This document shows, piece by piece, positions 7,343 through 16,641 of a stretch of DNA of 64,000 nucleotides. The stretch is from Cohnella sp. OV330 (GTDB lineage Bacteria; Bacillota; Bacilli; Paenibacillales; Paenibacillaceae): contig NZ_FOKE01000007.1 in assembly GCF_900112065.1 (NCBI RefSeq), positions 248,001 through 312,000 of the forward strand, in the 5' to 3' direction. Under the pieces are notes generated by a model. It searched no databases. It had not been told where the DNA came from and saw only the letters and a program-made list of their open reading frames with translations. Both the position numbers and the translations under genes were made by a program. Position 1 is the first letter of the stretch. Every line of letters begins with the position of its first letter.

Positions 7343-8080
7343 ATGAAGGAGCCCAAGAGTCCGATGGGCCGCATGTGGCATTTATACAAGACGGGCGGCA
7401 TCACGCCGGCGATCGCTTCGATGCTGGGTTCTTCCAATGCGCAGCAGATGGCGTTCATCCGGCAGGTGTCGCGCGACCAACGCAAAGAATCCGCGCTCGA
7501 TACGCCTTTGTCCGAGATGGAAGCCGTCGTGTTCGACTTGGAGACCACCGGCTTCAATCCTTACAACGGCGACGAGATCCTGTCCGTGGGCGGGGTCTTG
7601 ATCAAGGGAGGCGAGCTAGAAGCGGCCGAACCGTTCTATCGCCTCGTGAACCCGCGCAGGAAAATTCCCCCGCATATTACCGAATTGACCGGGATCACGG
7701 ACGCGATGGCGCAGGAAGCTCCCGATCTGATGCAGGGTCTCCACGACTTTCTCGATTTCATCGGGAAACGGGTGCTGATCGCCCACGGCAGCGGTCACGA
7801 CAAGCAGTTCTTGAATGCCGCTTTGTGGAAGACGTCCAAAGTAAATCTGTCCCATCGCGTGGTCGACACGATGATGGTCGCCAAGTGGCTGGAGCCTCGG
7901 CGCAAAAGCTACGGACTCGACGAGCTTCTCGAATCGTACGACATTGAGATCACTTATCGCCATCATGCGCTTCACGACTCTTTGATGACGGCCAAGCTTT
8001 GGTTCGCGTTCCTCGAGCTGATCCAGGCCAAGCAGGTGTCGACGCTCGGAGATCTTTACGCTTACCTAAGCAGGCATTAA
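7343..8080 (+). CDS. DnaQ/RNase T-type 3'-5' exonuclease (DEDDh)
   Basis: 245 residues. An N-terminal helical leader of about 60 residues precedes a DEDDh exonuclease domain. Exo I is FDLETTGF (Asp and Glu, about residue 65), Exo II lies around LIAHGSGHDKQFLN, and Exo III is YRHHALHDSLMTAKLWF with the catalytic His and Asp. There is no polymerase domain, so it is a stand-alone nuclease on RNA or DNA. The ATG is five bases after the stop of the nucleotidyltransferase, and its GGGAGGTGA overlaps that stop, indicating coupled translation. DUF294-plus-exonuclease pairs also occur next to transporter genes in other bacteria. The 3' end overlaps the convergent JAMM gene by four bases. Confidence 0.9.
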   Translation: MKEPKSPMGRMWHLYKTGGITPAIASMLGSSNAQQMAFIRQVSRDQRKESALDTPLSEMEAVVFDLETTGFNPYNGDEILSVGGVLIKGGELEAAEPFYRLVNPRRKIPPHITELTGITDAMAQEAPDLMQGLHDFLDFIGKRVLIAHGSGHDKQFLNAALWKTSKVNLSHRVVDTMMVAKWLEPRRKSYGLDELLESYDIEITYRHHALHDSLMTAKLWFAFLELIQAKQVSTLGDLYAYLSRH

Positions 8081-8499
8081 AGCAACGACAGCCGGAGCCC
8101 TTCCCATGTACCGTCGTCGTTCGCCTTGTATGCGCGGACGGCTTCGGAAGGACGGAATCCAATGATAAGGTGGCATCCGAAGCCGTCCCATCCGCGGAGG
8201 TCCCTGTCGCTCGGAAGCGGCGGGCTGGCCGGATGAGAGTGAAAAAAGCCGACGACCAATCGTCGGCTTTTTTGCGCTGCGAAAGCGGCGGCGATCCAAG
8301 CGCTCGGTTCGAAGGCAAAGGAGGCTTCGGGGGCGGCGGCGGCGTTCGGGATAAATACCGCATCGTGCACCGCCAGGACGGCATCGTCCGATGCCCCGAG
8401 CAGAACGCCGCAGGCTTCGAGCGGGATTGCCTCGCGGCAGCCTTCGATGAGGGCGCGCAGCAGCTGTTCGGTCATTTGAACTTCGGGCGAATGGCGCAT
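8077..8499 (-). CDS. JAMM/MPN (Mov34-like) metallopeptidase, stand-alone
   Basis: 140 residues forming a single JAB1/MPN domain. The zinc-site residues are in place: Glu in LEACGVLLG (about residue 28), and the His-x-His with a distant Ser and Asp in GFFHSHPASPPLPSDRDL (about residues 83-101). In eukaryotes such domains remove ubiquitin. In bacteria they cleave ubiquitin-like sulfur carriers or other isopeptide bonds. No ThiS/MoaD-like or E1-like gene lies next to it, so the partner is unknown. The start at 8499 has a modest AAAGG site. Its end overlaps the exonuclease gene by four bases. Confidence 0.85.
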   Translation of the reverse strand: MRHSPEVQMTEQLLRALIEGCREAIPLEACGVLLGASDDAVLAVHDAVFIPNAAAAPEASFAFEPSAWIAAAFAAQKSRRLVVGFFHSHPASPPLPSDRDLRGWDGFGCHLIIGFRPSEAVRAYKANDDGTWEGLRLSLL

Positions 8500-8646
8500 C
8501 GGGCTTCAACCTTTCTCTAGGACTCAGCTTTAATCAGTATGGGCCAGTCACCGGACGGTTGCAATGCCGGAGGCCGAGGGGATGGCGAGAAAGCGCCGAA
8601 TCCGGTAAGATGGAAGAAGCGACCTAGGCGAAGCGAGGAGAAGGAA

Positions 8647-9237
8647 TTGAAGCGTAACGTTATCATTGTCGTCATTTTTATCGTAGCGATTGCCGGCGTA
8701 TTGGTCTATAATCTGGCAGGAAACGGAAAGGGCTCGCGCGAGGCGAATAGCGGCTCGGCGATGTCTGAAAACGGCGGCTCGCCAACGAAGGAGGCACCCA
8801 CGGTAGGATCGTTAGCGCCTGCGCTGAAGCTGTCGTCCTTGGACGATAGCACGACCTACGCGGTAGATCCGAAGGCGCCGCAAGACAAAGTGCTGGTCAT
8901 CAACTTCTGGGCTTCCTGGTGCGGGCCATGCGATGTCGAGGCGCCTGACCTGGTGAAGCTCTACGAGGAATACAAGGGGAAAATCGAACTGTACGGCGTC
9001 AACGCGACGAAGTACGATACGGTCAGGGGCGCCAAGGATTTTGTCAAAGAAAAGGCGATTCCATTCCCTGTTCTCATGGACAAAGACGGCAAGGTCGGGG
9101 ACGATTATAAGGTGTTCTCGTACCCGATCAGCTTTATCGTGGATCGCCACGGCATCGTCAGGCAACGTATCGAAGGCGCTAAAAGCCTGAAGGAATGGAA
9201 GACGATGATCGACGAGGCGATGAAGGACGCGGCTTAG
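8647..9237 (+). CDS. Membrane-anchored TlpA/ResA-like thiol-disulfide oxidoreductase
   Basis: 196 residues: one N-terminal membrane segment, a Ser/Gly/Asn-rich linker (about 30-55), then a thioredoxin fold outside the cell. The redox motif is WCGPC in INFWASWCGPCDVEAPDL (about residue 93), the cis-Pro is in YPISFIVD, and a central insertion of the TlpA/ResA kind is present. Relatives reduce apocytochrome c or maintain thiol pairs of extracytoplasmic proteins; no cytochrome maturation genes are adjacent. The TTG start at 8647 follows GAGGAGAAGG. It is monocistronic, ending at a terminator shared with cimA. Confidence 0.9.
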   Translation: MKRNVIIVVIFIVAIAGVLVYNLAGNGKGSREANSGSAMSENGGSPTKEAPTVGSLAPALKLSSLDDSTTYAVDPKAPQDKVLVINFWASWCGPCDVEAPDLVKLYEEYKGKIELYGVNATKYDTVRGAKDFVKEKAIPFPVLMDKDGKVGDDYKVFSYPISFIVDRHGIVRQRIEGAKSLKEWKTMIDEAMKDAA

Positions 9238-9258
9238 GCTTAACCACCGTACGCGACG

Positions 9259-9305
9259 CGAGAGAGCGCCCCTCAAGGCCAATGGCCTTAAGGGGCGCTC
9301 TCTCG
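9259..9305. terminator. Bidirectional terminator between the TlpA-like gene and cimA
   Basis: Two 22-base arms (9259-9280 and 9284-9305) pair with a single mismatch around an AAT loop between convergent genes. The stem is GC-rich; T tracts are short. Confidence 0.8.
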
Positions 9306-9320
9306 TATAACGCGGTATTA

Positions 9321-10937
<1,617 letters not shown>

Positions 10938-11050
10938 GGATGAAGGTACCTCCCAAGGACGTGAATAGCCAGTCGGCGAATATTTTAATTATTATAACAT
11001 GCGATGCACCAATTGTAGAGGGAGGAATGCCGGAAGGACCGGGCGCCGGG

Positions 11051-11079
11051 TGACCGCGGAGCCTTCGCGTATTATAATG
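11051..11079 (+). promoter_or_regulatory. Probable sigma-A promoter of dinB
   Basis: GTGACC (11051-11056) and TATAAT (11074-11079) are 17 bases apart, 37 bases before the preferred dinB start. No LexA-like dyad was found around it. Confidence 0.45.
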
Positions 11080-11115
11080 AAAGAAGCCGAAAAACGCGCG
11101 AGGAGAATGAGCAAA

Positions 11116-12399
11116 ATGGATGGCGGGGTCCGCGAAAAGCGCGGTAGAATCATATTGCATATGGACATGAACGCTTTTTACTGCTCGGTCCATGCGGCAG
11201 AGCGACCCGATCTTTATAAAGGAAAGCCGACCGCCGTGGCCGGCAGCGTAGAGCTGCGCAAGGGGATCGTCGTCACGAGCTCCTACGAAGCGAGGGCCAA
11301 GGGCGTCAAGACGGGAATGACGGTCAGGCAGGCCGAACGGGTATGTCCCCAACTGATCCTCATCTCGCCGGACTTCGATCTTTACAGGCAATATTCCCGA
11401 GGCTTCAGACGCATCGCAGGCGCCTACACGCCGCAAATCGAGTCCGTGTCGATCGACGAGTGCTTCCTCGATATTACCGGCAGCTCCCAGTTCGGCACCG
11501 CGATCGAGATCGCCGAAGCGATCCGCCGCAGGGTGAAGGAGGAGCTCGGATTGCCGTGCTCCATCGGCATCGGACCGAACAAGCTGCTCGCCAAGATGGG
11601 CTCCGACATGCGCAAACCCGACGCGGTCACCGTCGTGCGGCGGCGGGACGTGCCCAAGCTGCTGTGGGGGAAGCCCTGCCAAACGTTGTATGGGATCGGC
11701 GGCAAAACCGCGGAGAAGCTATTGAGGATGAACATTCGCACGATCGGCGAGCTGGCCGCCGCCGACGAGAAGCTGCTGAAGGACAAATTCGGCGTTTACG
11801 GCGCTTGGATGAAGCGGGCCGCGCACGGGCTGGACGATTCTCCCGTCGAGCCGGTCCGGGATGCGGCCAAGTCGGTCGGGCATACGACGACGCTCCCGGC
11901 CGATCTGACCAAGCGCGAGGAGTTCCGTCGCGTCCTGCTGAATTTGGCGGATCAGACCGCGCGGCGGCTCAGGCGGGAAGGCATGATGTGCAGGGCGGTC
12001 CAGATCACGATCCGCGATCCGGACATGAAGACGATCACGCGCTCCCATACGGTCGACGTGCCGACCGAGAGCGCCGAGGACGTATACAAAGTCGCCTGCA
12101 AGCTTATGGACGCGAACTGGCGCGAAGGAGAGCCGGTCCGACTGCTCGGCATCACGCTGCAGAGCCTGTCCCCGAAGACCGAGACGCCTGTCCAGCTGGA
12201 CCTTTTCGAATACGAGGAGACTCCGCGAAAAGAGCAGCTCGTCTCCGTACTCGACCGGCTTCGGGACAAATTCGGCGAGAGCGCGGTGCTCACGGCCGGC
12301 ATGCTGACCAACGATCCGTCATCCTTGATTCGCAACAAGAAGATCAGGGGAACCTCCCTACAGACCGACTTTTTGCGCGAGAAGGAAGACGGCGAATAA
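11116..12399 (+). CDS. dinB: DNA polymerase IV (Y family)
   Basis: 427 residues. Error-prone translesion polymerase acting at stalled forks. The palm starts IILHMDMNAFYCSVH with the first metal Asp. The second acidic pair is in ESVSIDECFLDITG. A helix-hairpin-helix thumb (YGIGGKTAEKLLRM) and a little-finger domain follow. A beta-clamp binding motif QLDLF is at about residue 370. The start chosen is ATG 11116, ten bases after GAGGAG; ATG 11107 is only two bases from it. Regulation by the SOS system is not supported by any visible LexA box. It ends at a small hairpin before the ferredoxin gene. Confidence 0.93.
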   Translation: MDGGVREKRGRIILHMDMNAFYCSVHAAERPDLYKGKPTAVAGSVELRKGIVVTSSYEARAKGVKTGMTVRQAERVCPQLILISPDFDLYRQYSRGFRRIAGAYTPQIESVSIDECFLDITGSSQFGTAIEIAEAIRRRVKEELGLPCSIGIGPNKLLAKMGSDMRKPDAVTVVRRRDVPKLLWGKPCQTLYGIGGKTAEKLLRMNIRTIGELAAADEKLLKDKFGVYGAWMKRAAHGLDDSPVEPVRDAAKSVGHTTTLPADLTKREEFRRVLLNLADQTARRLRREGMMCRAVQITIRDPDMKTITRSHTVDVPTESAEDVYKVACKLMDANWREGEPVRLLGITLQSLSPKTETPVQLDLFEYEETPRKEQLVSVLDRLRDKFGESAVLTAGMLTNDPSSLIRNKKIRGTSLQTDFLREKEDGE

Positions 12400-12411
12400 C
12401 GCCGCTATAAG

Positions 12412-12445
12412 CCGGGGCTATAGCCCGGTATTCCTTATTTTTATT
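12412..12445 (+). terminator. Terminator after dinB
   Basis: CCGGGGCTATAGCCCGG forms a short GC-rich hairpin followed within a few bases by the T-rich run TTCCTTATTTTTATTT. Confidence 0.6.
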
Positions 12446-12473
12446 TGAAAGTCGCGGTCTTTTGTATTATATT
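12445..12473 (+). promoter_or_regulatory. Sigma-A promoter of the ferredoxin gene
   Basis: TTGAAA (12445-12450) and TATATT (12468-12473) have a 17-base spacer. They lie about 70 bases before the ATG. Confidence 0.6.
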
Positions 12474-12542
12474 TGGATTTAACCGGCGAACGTTTCCGCG
12501 TATTGCAGGCGGGATTGACTTTTTTAGGAGGCTTATCATATT

Positions 12543-12779
12543 ATGGCTAAATTTACGTATGTCGATAAAGACACTTGCATCGCGTGCGGCGCATGCGGCG
12601 CCACGGCACCCGATATTTACGATTATGACGACGAGGGTCTGGCAGAGGTCATCTACAAGGGCGACGCCAACCGCGGCACGACCGAGATTCCCGAGGAATT
12701 GTACGACGACCTCCAAGACGCTTCCGACGGCTGCCCGACGGATTCGATTCAAATCGCCGACGAGCCGTTTAATATGTAG
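12543..12779 (+). CDS. fer: [4Fe-4S] ferredoxin
   Basis: 78 residues, acidic, cytosolic. Cluster ligands are Cys in CIACGACGATAPD (CxxCxxC, residues about 13-19) and the distal Cys in DGCPTDSIQI (about 63). It is nearly superimposable on the single-cluster Fer of B. subtilis, ending with IADEPF. It donates electrons to P450s, desaturases and other redox enzymes. ATG with AGGAGG about a dozen bases upstream. It is transcribed alone from its own promoter, and a terminator follows at 12813. Confidence 0.95.
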   Translation: MAKFTYVDKDTCIACGACGATAPDIYDYDDEGLAEVIYKGDANRGTTEIPEELYDDLQDASDGCPTDSIQIADEPFNM

Positions 12780-12812
12780 CTCGCGATTTCATTCGCGGAT
12801 CGACGACATCAG

Positions 12813-12849
12813 CCTTCCCGACAGCCGCCAGGCTAGGGAAGGTTTTTTT
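12813..12849 (+). terminator. Rho-independent terminator after ferredoxin
   Basis: CCTTCCC (12813-12819) pairs with GGGAAGG (12836-12842), and seven Ts follow directly. Confidence 0.85.
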
Positions 12850-12943
12850 GCGACCTTTTTTGACAAAATTTGAACAATCTCGCGCCGGATTCAAGTATAC
12901 TAGCTATGAAACGTCGATCGAATCGCAAAGGGCAGGGGAACCC

Positions 12944-14824
12944 GTGAGAGAGAAAATCAAAAGATTGGCCATCTTGATGAACGCGCTGCTGCTGATCGCT
13001 CTGTTTTTCGCGCACAGCGAGCGATGGCTCGGCCGTCTCGACAACATGCTTTACGACTACAATATGAAGCAAGCCGCGGGCCAACCGCCCAAGGATATCG
13101 TCGTCGTCGCGATCGACAACGATTCGCTCGCGGAGCTTGGCCGTTTTCCTTGGGACCGTGCCGTCTATGCGCCGTTCCTCGACATGCTGAACCAGCCGGG
13201 CAGCGAACCGAAGGCGATCGGCTTCGATATTACGTTCAACGAAGAGACGAACGCGGACAGCGATCAGGCGTTCGCGGACGCGCTCGCCGCGTACGACAAT
13301 GTCATCCTGCCCGTCATCGGGGATACGGAGGGCGACGTGTTCGGCGAGACCGTCGCTAGGCCCGATTCACTGCTCAAGGCCTATCGAATAGACGGTCCGC
13401 TGCCCCTGTTCGCGGAGCACGTCAAGCTGGCGAACATCAACCGGGTCGCGAGCCCCGACGGCGTCATCCGCCAGACGTGGCTCAAGATCCAGGACGAGGA
13501 AGGCACGGTATACCCGTCGCTCGCCTACATGGCGGCGGACATGGCCGGCGCGGACTTGACCGCTTACGACGGGATGACGGATCCCGGCAAAGTTTTCGAA
13601 AAAAACAACGCGGTCGCCAAAAACACGATCACGATCGACTACCGGCTGAACACGGAGGACGTCACGACCGTATCGTTCAGCAGGGTGCTGAACGGCGAGA
13701 TCGATCCGAGCGTTTTCAAGGATTCGGTCGTGCTGGTCGGCTTCACCGCAGTCGGATTGTCCGACGACTCGGGACAGGACAGCGGGACGACGCCGATCGA
13801 AAAGAAGATGCAGCTCGTCTACGTGCACGCCAATATCGTGAACCAGCTGCTTAGCGGCACGTCGGTCGGCTACGCGCCGGCTTGGACGATCTGGCTGGGC
13901 GGACTCGTCCTATTCCTCCTGTTTATCCTGCTGCCGTGGCGCCTCAAAAACATCTACTCGATCCTGCTGTATCTCGCGGCGGCTTCCGGGCTGGTCTACG
14001 GCCAGATGCTCGCGTACGATGCCTACAAGATTCAGATCGGCGTCGCGGACACGATCCTCGCGGTCACGCTCGCTTACCTGACCAACGTGTCGCTCAAGTC
14101 CTATCTCGAGAGCGCGCAGAAGCACTTCGTCACGCGCCAATTCGGGCGCTACATATCGCCCGACCTGGTCAAGCAGATCGTCTCCCAGGATATCGACATC
14201 AAGCTCGGCGGCGACTCGAAGACGATTACCGTCTTGTTCCTGGACATCCGGGGTTTCACGCCGCTGTCCGAAAAGCTGTCGCCACCGGAGCTGGTCGATA
14301 CGCTGAACACGATGTTCAACATGATCACGGAGACGACGCTCGCCAACAGGGGCACGATCGACAAATTCATCGGGGACGCGGCCATGATCCTGTTCAACGC
14401 GCCGCTCGACGTCGAAGAGCACGAACGGCTCGCCGTAAAGACGGCCTACGAGATTCAACAGGGCATGAACGAGATCAGGCGCGCGATCCGGGAAAAGTAC
14501 GGCTGCGAGGTCAACGTCGGCATCGGCATTCATACCGGCACCGTCGTCGTCGGCAATATCGGTTCGTACTTGCGCGTCGACTACACGGCGATCGGCGACA
14601 ACGTCAACATCGCGGCGCGGATCGAATCGCAGACGAAACCCGGGCAGATTATGGTGTCCGATGCCGTATATGCCAAGACAGCCGCCTATTTCCGGTTCGA
14701 CGACGGCGAGGATCGCATGTTCAAGGGCAAGTCGCTGCCGATCCGCGTCTACGAGCTGCTCGGCATCGCCGGCGAGCCCGCTGCGGCGATTGCTGCGATG
14801 AAGGACGATCAGACCGCGATTTAG
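12944..14824 (+). CDS. CHASE2-domain class III adenylate cyclase
   Basis: About 626 residues: one N-terminal membrane helix, an extracytoplasmic CHASE2 sensor (about 30-300, with IDNDSLAELGRFPWDR and IGFDITFNE), three closely spaced membrane helices (about 305-375), then a cytoplasmic class III cyclase domain. Metal-binding Asp lies in VLFLDIRGFTPLSE (about 432) and the second Asp in DKFIGDAAMILF (about 472). The lysine there and DYTAIGDNVNIAAR (about 545) fit ATP rather than GTP as substrate. The GTG start at 12944 has AGGGG just upstream; the longer TTG frame at 12848 lacks a site. The CHASE2 ligand is unknown. Confidence 0.92.
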   Translation: MREKIKRLAILMNALLLIALFFAHSERWLGRLDNMLYDYNMKQAAGQPPKDIVVVAIDNDSLAELGRFPWDRAVYAPFLDMLNQPGSEPKAIGFDITFNEETNADSDQAFADALAAYDNVILPVIGDTEGDVFGETVARPDSLLKAYRIDGPLPLFAEHVKLANINRVASPDGVIRQTWLKIQDEEGTVYPSLAYMAADMAGADLTAYDGMTDPGKVFEKNNAVAKNTITIDYRLNTEDVTTVSFSRVLNGEIDPSVFKDSVVLVGFTAVGLSDDSGQDSGTTPIEKKMQLVYVHANIVNQLLSGTSVGYAPAWTIWLGGLVLFLLFILLPWRLKNIYSILLYLAAASGLVYGQMLAYDAYKIQIGVADTILAVTLAYLTNVSLKSYLESAQKHFVTRQFGRYISPDLVKQIVSQDIDIKLGGDSKTITVLFLDIRGFTPLSEKLSPPELVDTLNTMFNMITETTLANRGTIDKFIGDAAMILFNAPLDVEEHERLAVKTAYEIQQGMNEIRRAIREKYGCEVNVGIGIHTGTVVVGNIGSYLRVDYTAIGDNVNIAARIESQTKPGQIMVSDAVYAKTAAYFRFDDGEDRMFKGKSLPIRVYELLGIAGEPAAAIAAMKDDQTAI

Positions 14825-14913
14825 AGACTTTTGTCGGATTTTCCCGGAATTAAGCTTCTATACAATAGTAATTAACGAGTCACTAGACCGACTAGCCTGT
14901 GAGGAGAATGAAA

Positions 14914-16491
14914 ATGAAAGCATGGAATCGCAAAACGGCCGGCGCCGCGATGGCGCTCGCACTTACCCTGACCGTACCCGGCGCCGCGTTCGCGGCGGAT
15001 ACGGGCTGGCTGCAATCCGGGAGTCTGTACGAGATTCGTACCTGGGCAGGCCAATCCGAATGGGGAAGCCAGGACGGACAGCTCGCGGGAGCGACATTGT
15101 TCAAGCCGCACGCGATCGCCGTGCGCGCGGACGGCAGCCTGGCCGTCTCGGACAGCGGCAATCACCTGATCCGCATGCTCGCTTCGAACGCGCTGACTAC
15201 ATACGCAGGACACTTCTCCGGCTCCGACGAGGGCGGCTTGCCGACGGGTTCCTATCACGACGATTTGTCGGATCGCGCGCTGTTCGACCAGCCGCTCGGC
15301 ATCGCATTCGACGCCGCCGGCAACGCCTACGTCGCGGACGCGGGCAACAACGCGATCCGCAAGATCGGGACGGACGGCAAAGTGACGACGCTGGCCGGCA
15401 GCGGCCTGGCCGGCGCGGCCGACGGGAAGGGCGGCGCAGCTACGTTCTACTCGCCGTCCGACGTCGCCGTCGACGCGGCAGGCAACGTATACGTGGCGGA
15501 TACGCTGAACCATGAGATCCGGAAGGTCGCGGCGGACGGCACCGTCACGACGCTGAACGCGCCTTCGACGCGCGTCGGCCAGTATCTGCCGGGCGCCGCG
15601 GAGAGCTTCGGCGACTATGCGGACGGCCCGCTGGCGAGCGCCAAGTTCAACGAGCCCAGCGGACTGGCGCTCGACGCCAAGGGCAATCTGTATGTGAGCG
15701 ACCGCGGCAACCAGCGCATCCGCTATATCGACTTTGCCGCGGGCACGGTCGGCACGGTTGCCGGGACTGCGCCTGCGATGGGGGCCGATAGCCCGTATGC
15801 CGAAGGCGATTACTTGGACGGGGCGGCCGCTTCCGCGCGATTCGACGCGCCGGAAGGTCTCGCGATCGCGCCGGACGGGACGCTCATTATCGCGGACAGC
15901 CTGAACCATGTCGTACGGCTGCTCAAGAACGGGCAGGTAACGACGCTGGCCGGCGAAGCGACCGAGCCGGGAGCCGTCGACGGCGTCCTGTATGCGGCGC
16001 AGTTCGACCGCCCGACCGATGTCGCCGTTCTGGCGGACGGGAGCCTCGCGATCGCGGACGAGTCCGGCAACAAGATCCGGCGGCTCGAGAAGTACGCGGG
16101 AGCGGCCGGATTAAAGAAGGACGGCGCGATCAAAACGCTTCTGAACGGATCGCCGCTGAAGTCGGACAAGCCTGCGTTCGTATCCGGCGGCGCGACGTAT
16201 TTGCCGCTGCGGGCCGTCGGCCAGGCGACGGGATTCGCCGTGACCTATGACGCCAAGACCAAGTCGGGCAAGCTGACCAAAGGCGATACCGTCTATTCGG
16301 TGACGAACGGGCAGAAAAAGGTCGCCAAGAACAGCGGCGGAATAAAATCCGATCTCACGCTCAACGCCGCTCCGGTATTGAAGGACGGCAGCTTCTACGT
16401 ACCGGTCCGCTTTTTCGCCGCGGAGGGCGATCTCGACATTCAATGGGATGGCTCCGTACAAGCCGTCATTATCCGCAGCAAAACGTTTTAA
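14914..16491 (+). CDS. Exported NHL-repeat protein with copper-amine-oxidase-N-like domain
   Basis: 525 residues. A signal peptide ending AAFA-AD is followed by about six NHL-type repeats (residues 40-400; for example AIAVRADGSLAVSDSGNHLI and AFDAAGNAYVADAGNNAIRK), which should form a beta-propeller. The C-terminal 110 residues match the 'copper amine oxidase N-terminal-like' stalk domain frequent in Paenibacillus exoproteins (ATYLPLRAVGQATGF, GSFYVPVRFFAAEGD), despite no link to copper. The start ATG 14914 is seven bases from AGGAG; ATG 14908 is too close. It probably binds a cell-wall or surface partner. A terminator follows. No enzyme motif was seen. Confidence 0.88.
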   Translation: MKAWNRKTAGAAMALALTLTVPGAAFAADTGWLQSGSLYEIRTWAGQSEWGSQDGQLAGATLFKPHAIAVRADGSLAVSDSGNHLIRMLASNALTTYAGHFSGSDEGGLPTGSYHDDLSDRALFDQPLGIAFDAAGNAYVADAGNNAIRKIGTDGKVTTLAGSGLAGAADGKGGAATFYSPSDVAVDAAGNVYVADTLNHEIRKVAADGTVTTLNAPSTRVGQYLPGAAESFGDYADGPLASAKFNEPSGLALDAKGNLYVSDRGNQRIRYIDFAAGTVGTVAGTAPAMGADSPYAEGDYLDGAAASARFDAPEGLAIAPDGTLIIADSLNHVVRLLKNGQVTTLAGEATEPGAVDGVLYAAQFDRPTDVAVLADGSLAIADESGNKIRRLEKYAGAAGLKKDGAIKTLLNGSPLKSDKPAFVSGGATYLPLRAVGQATGFAVTYDAKTKSGKLTKGDTVYSVTNGQKKVAKNSGGIKSDLTLNAAPVLKDGSFYVPVRFFAAEGDLDIQWDGSVQAVIIRSKTF

Positions 16492-16506
16492 CCGCAGCTT
16501 AACAGG

Positions 16507-16547
16507 GGACCGTCCGCAGCGCATGCCGCTGACGTACGGTCCTTTTT
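16507..16547 (+). terminator. Terminator after the NHL-repeat gene
   Basis: GGACCGT (16507-16513) pairs with ACGGTCC (16536-16542), and five Ts follow. Confidence 0.8.
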
Positions 16548-16641
16548 AGCCGGCGCGGAAGTCGACGACGCCTCAAGGCTAATGCGATCGCGCCTTCGCA
16601 CCGACATTAACGATAGCGTCCGCAGCAGGGAGGGAAAAATA

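Noticed and set aside
10938..11115. LexA box upstream of dinB
   Set aside because: No CGAACnnnnGTTCG-like dyad is present between cimA and dinB.
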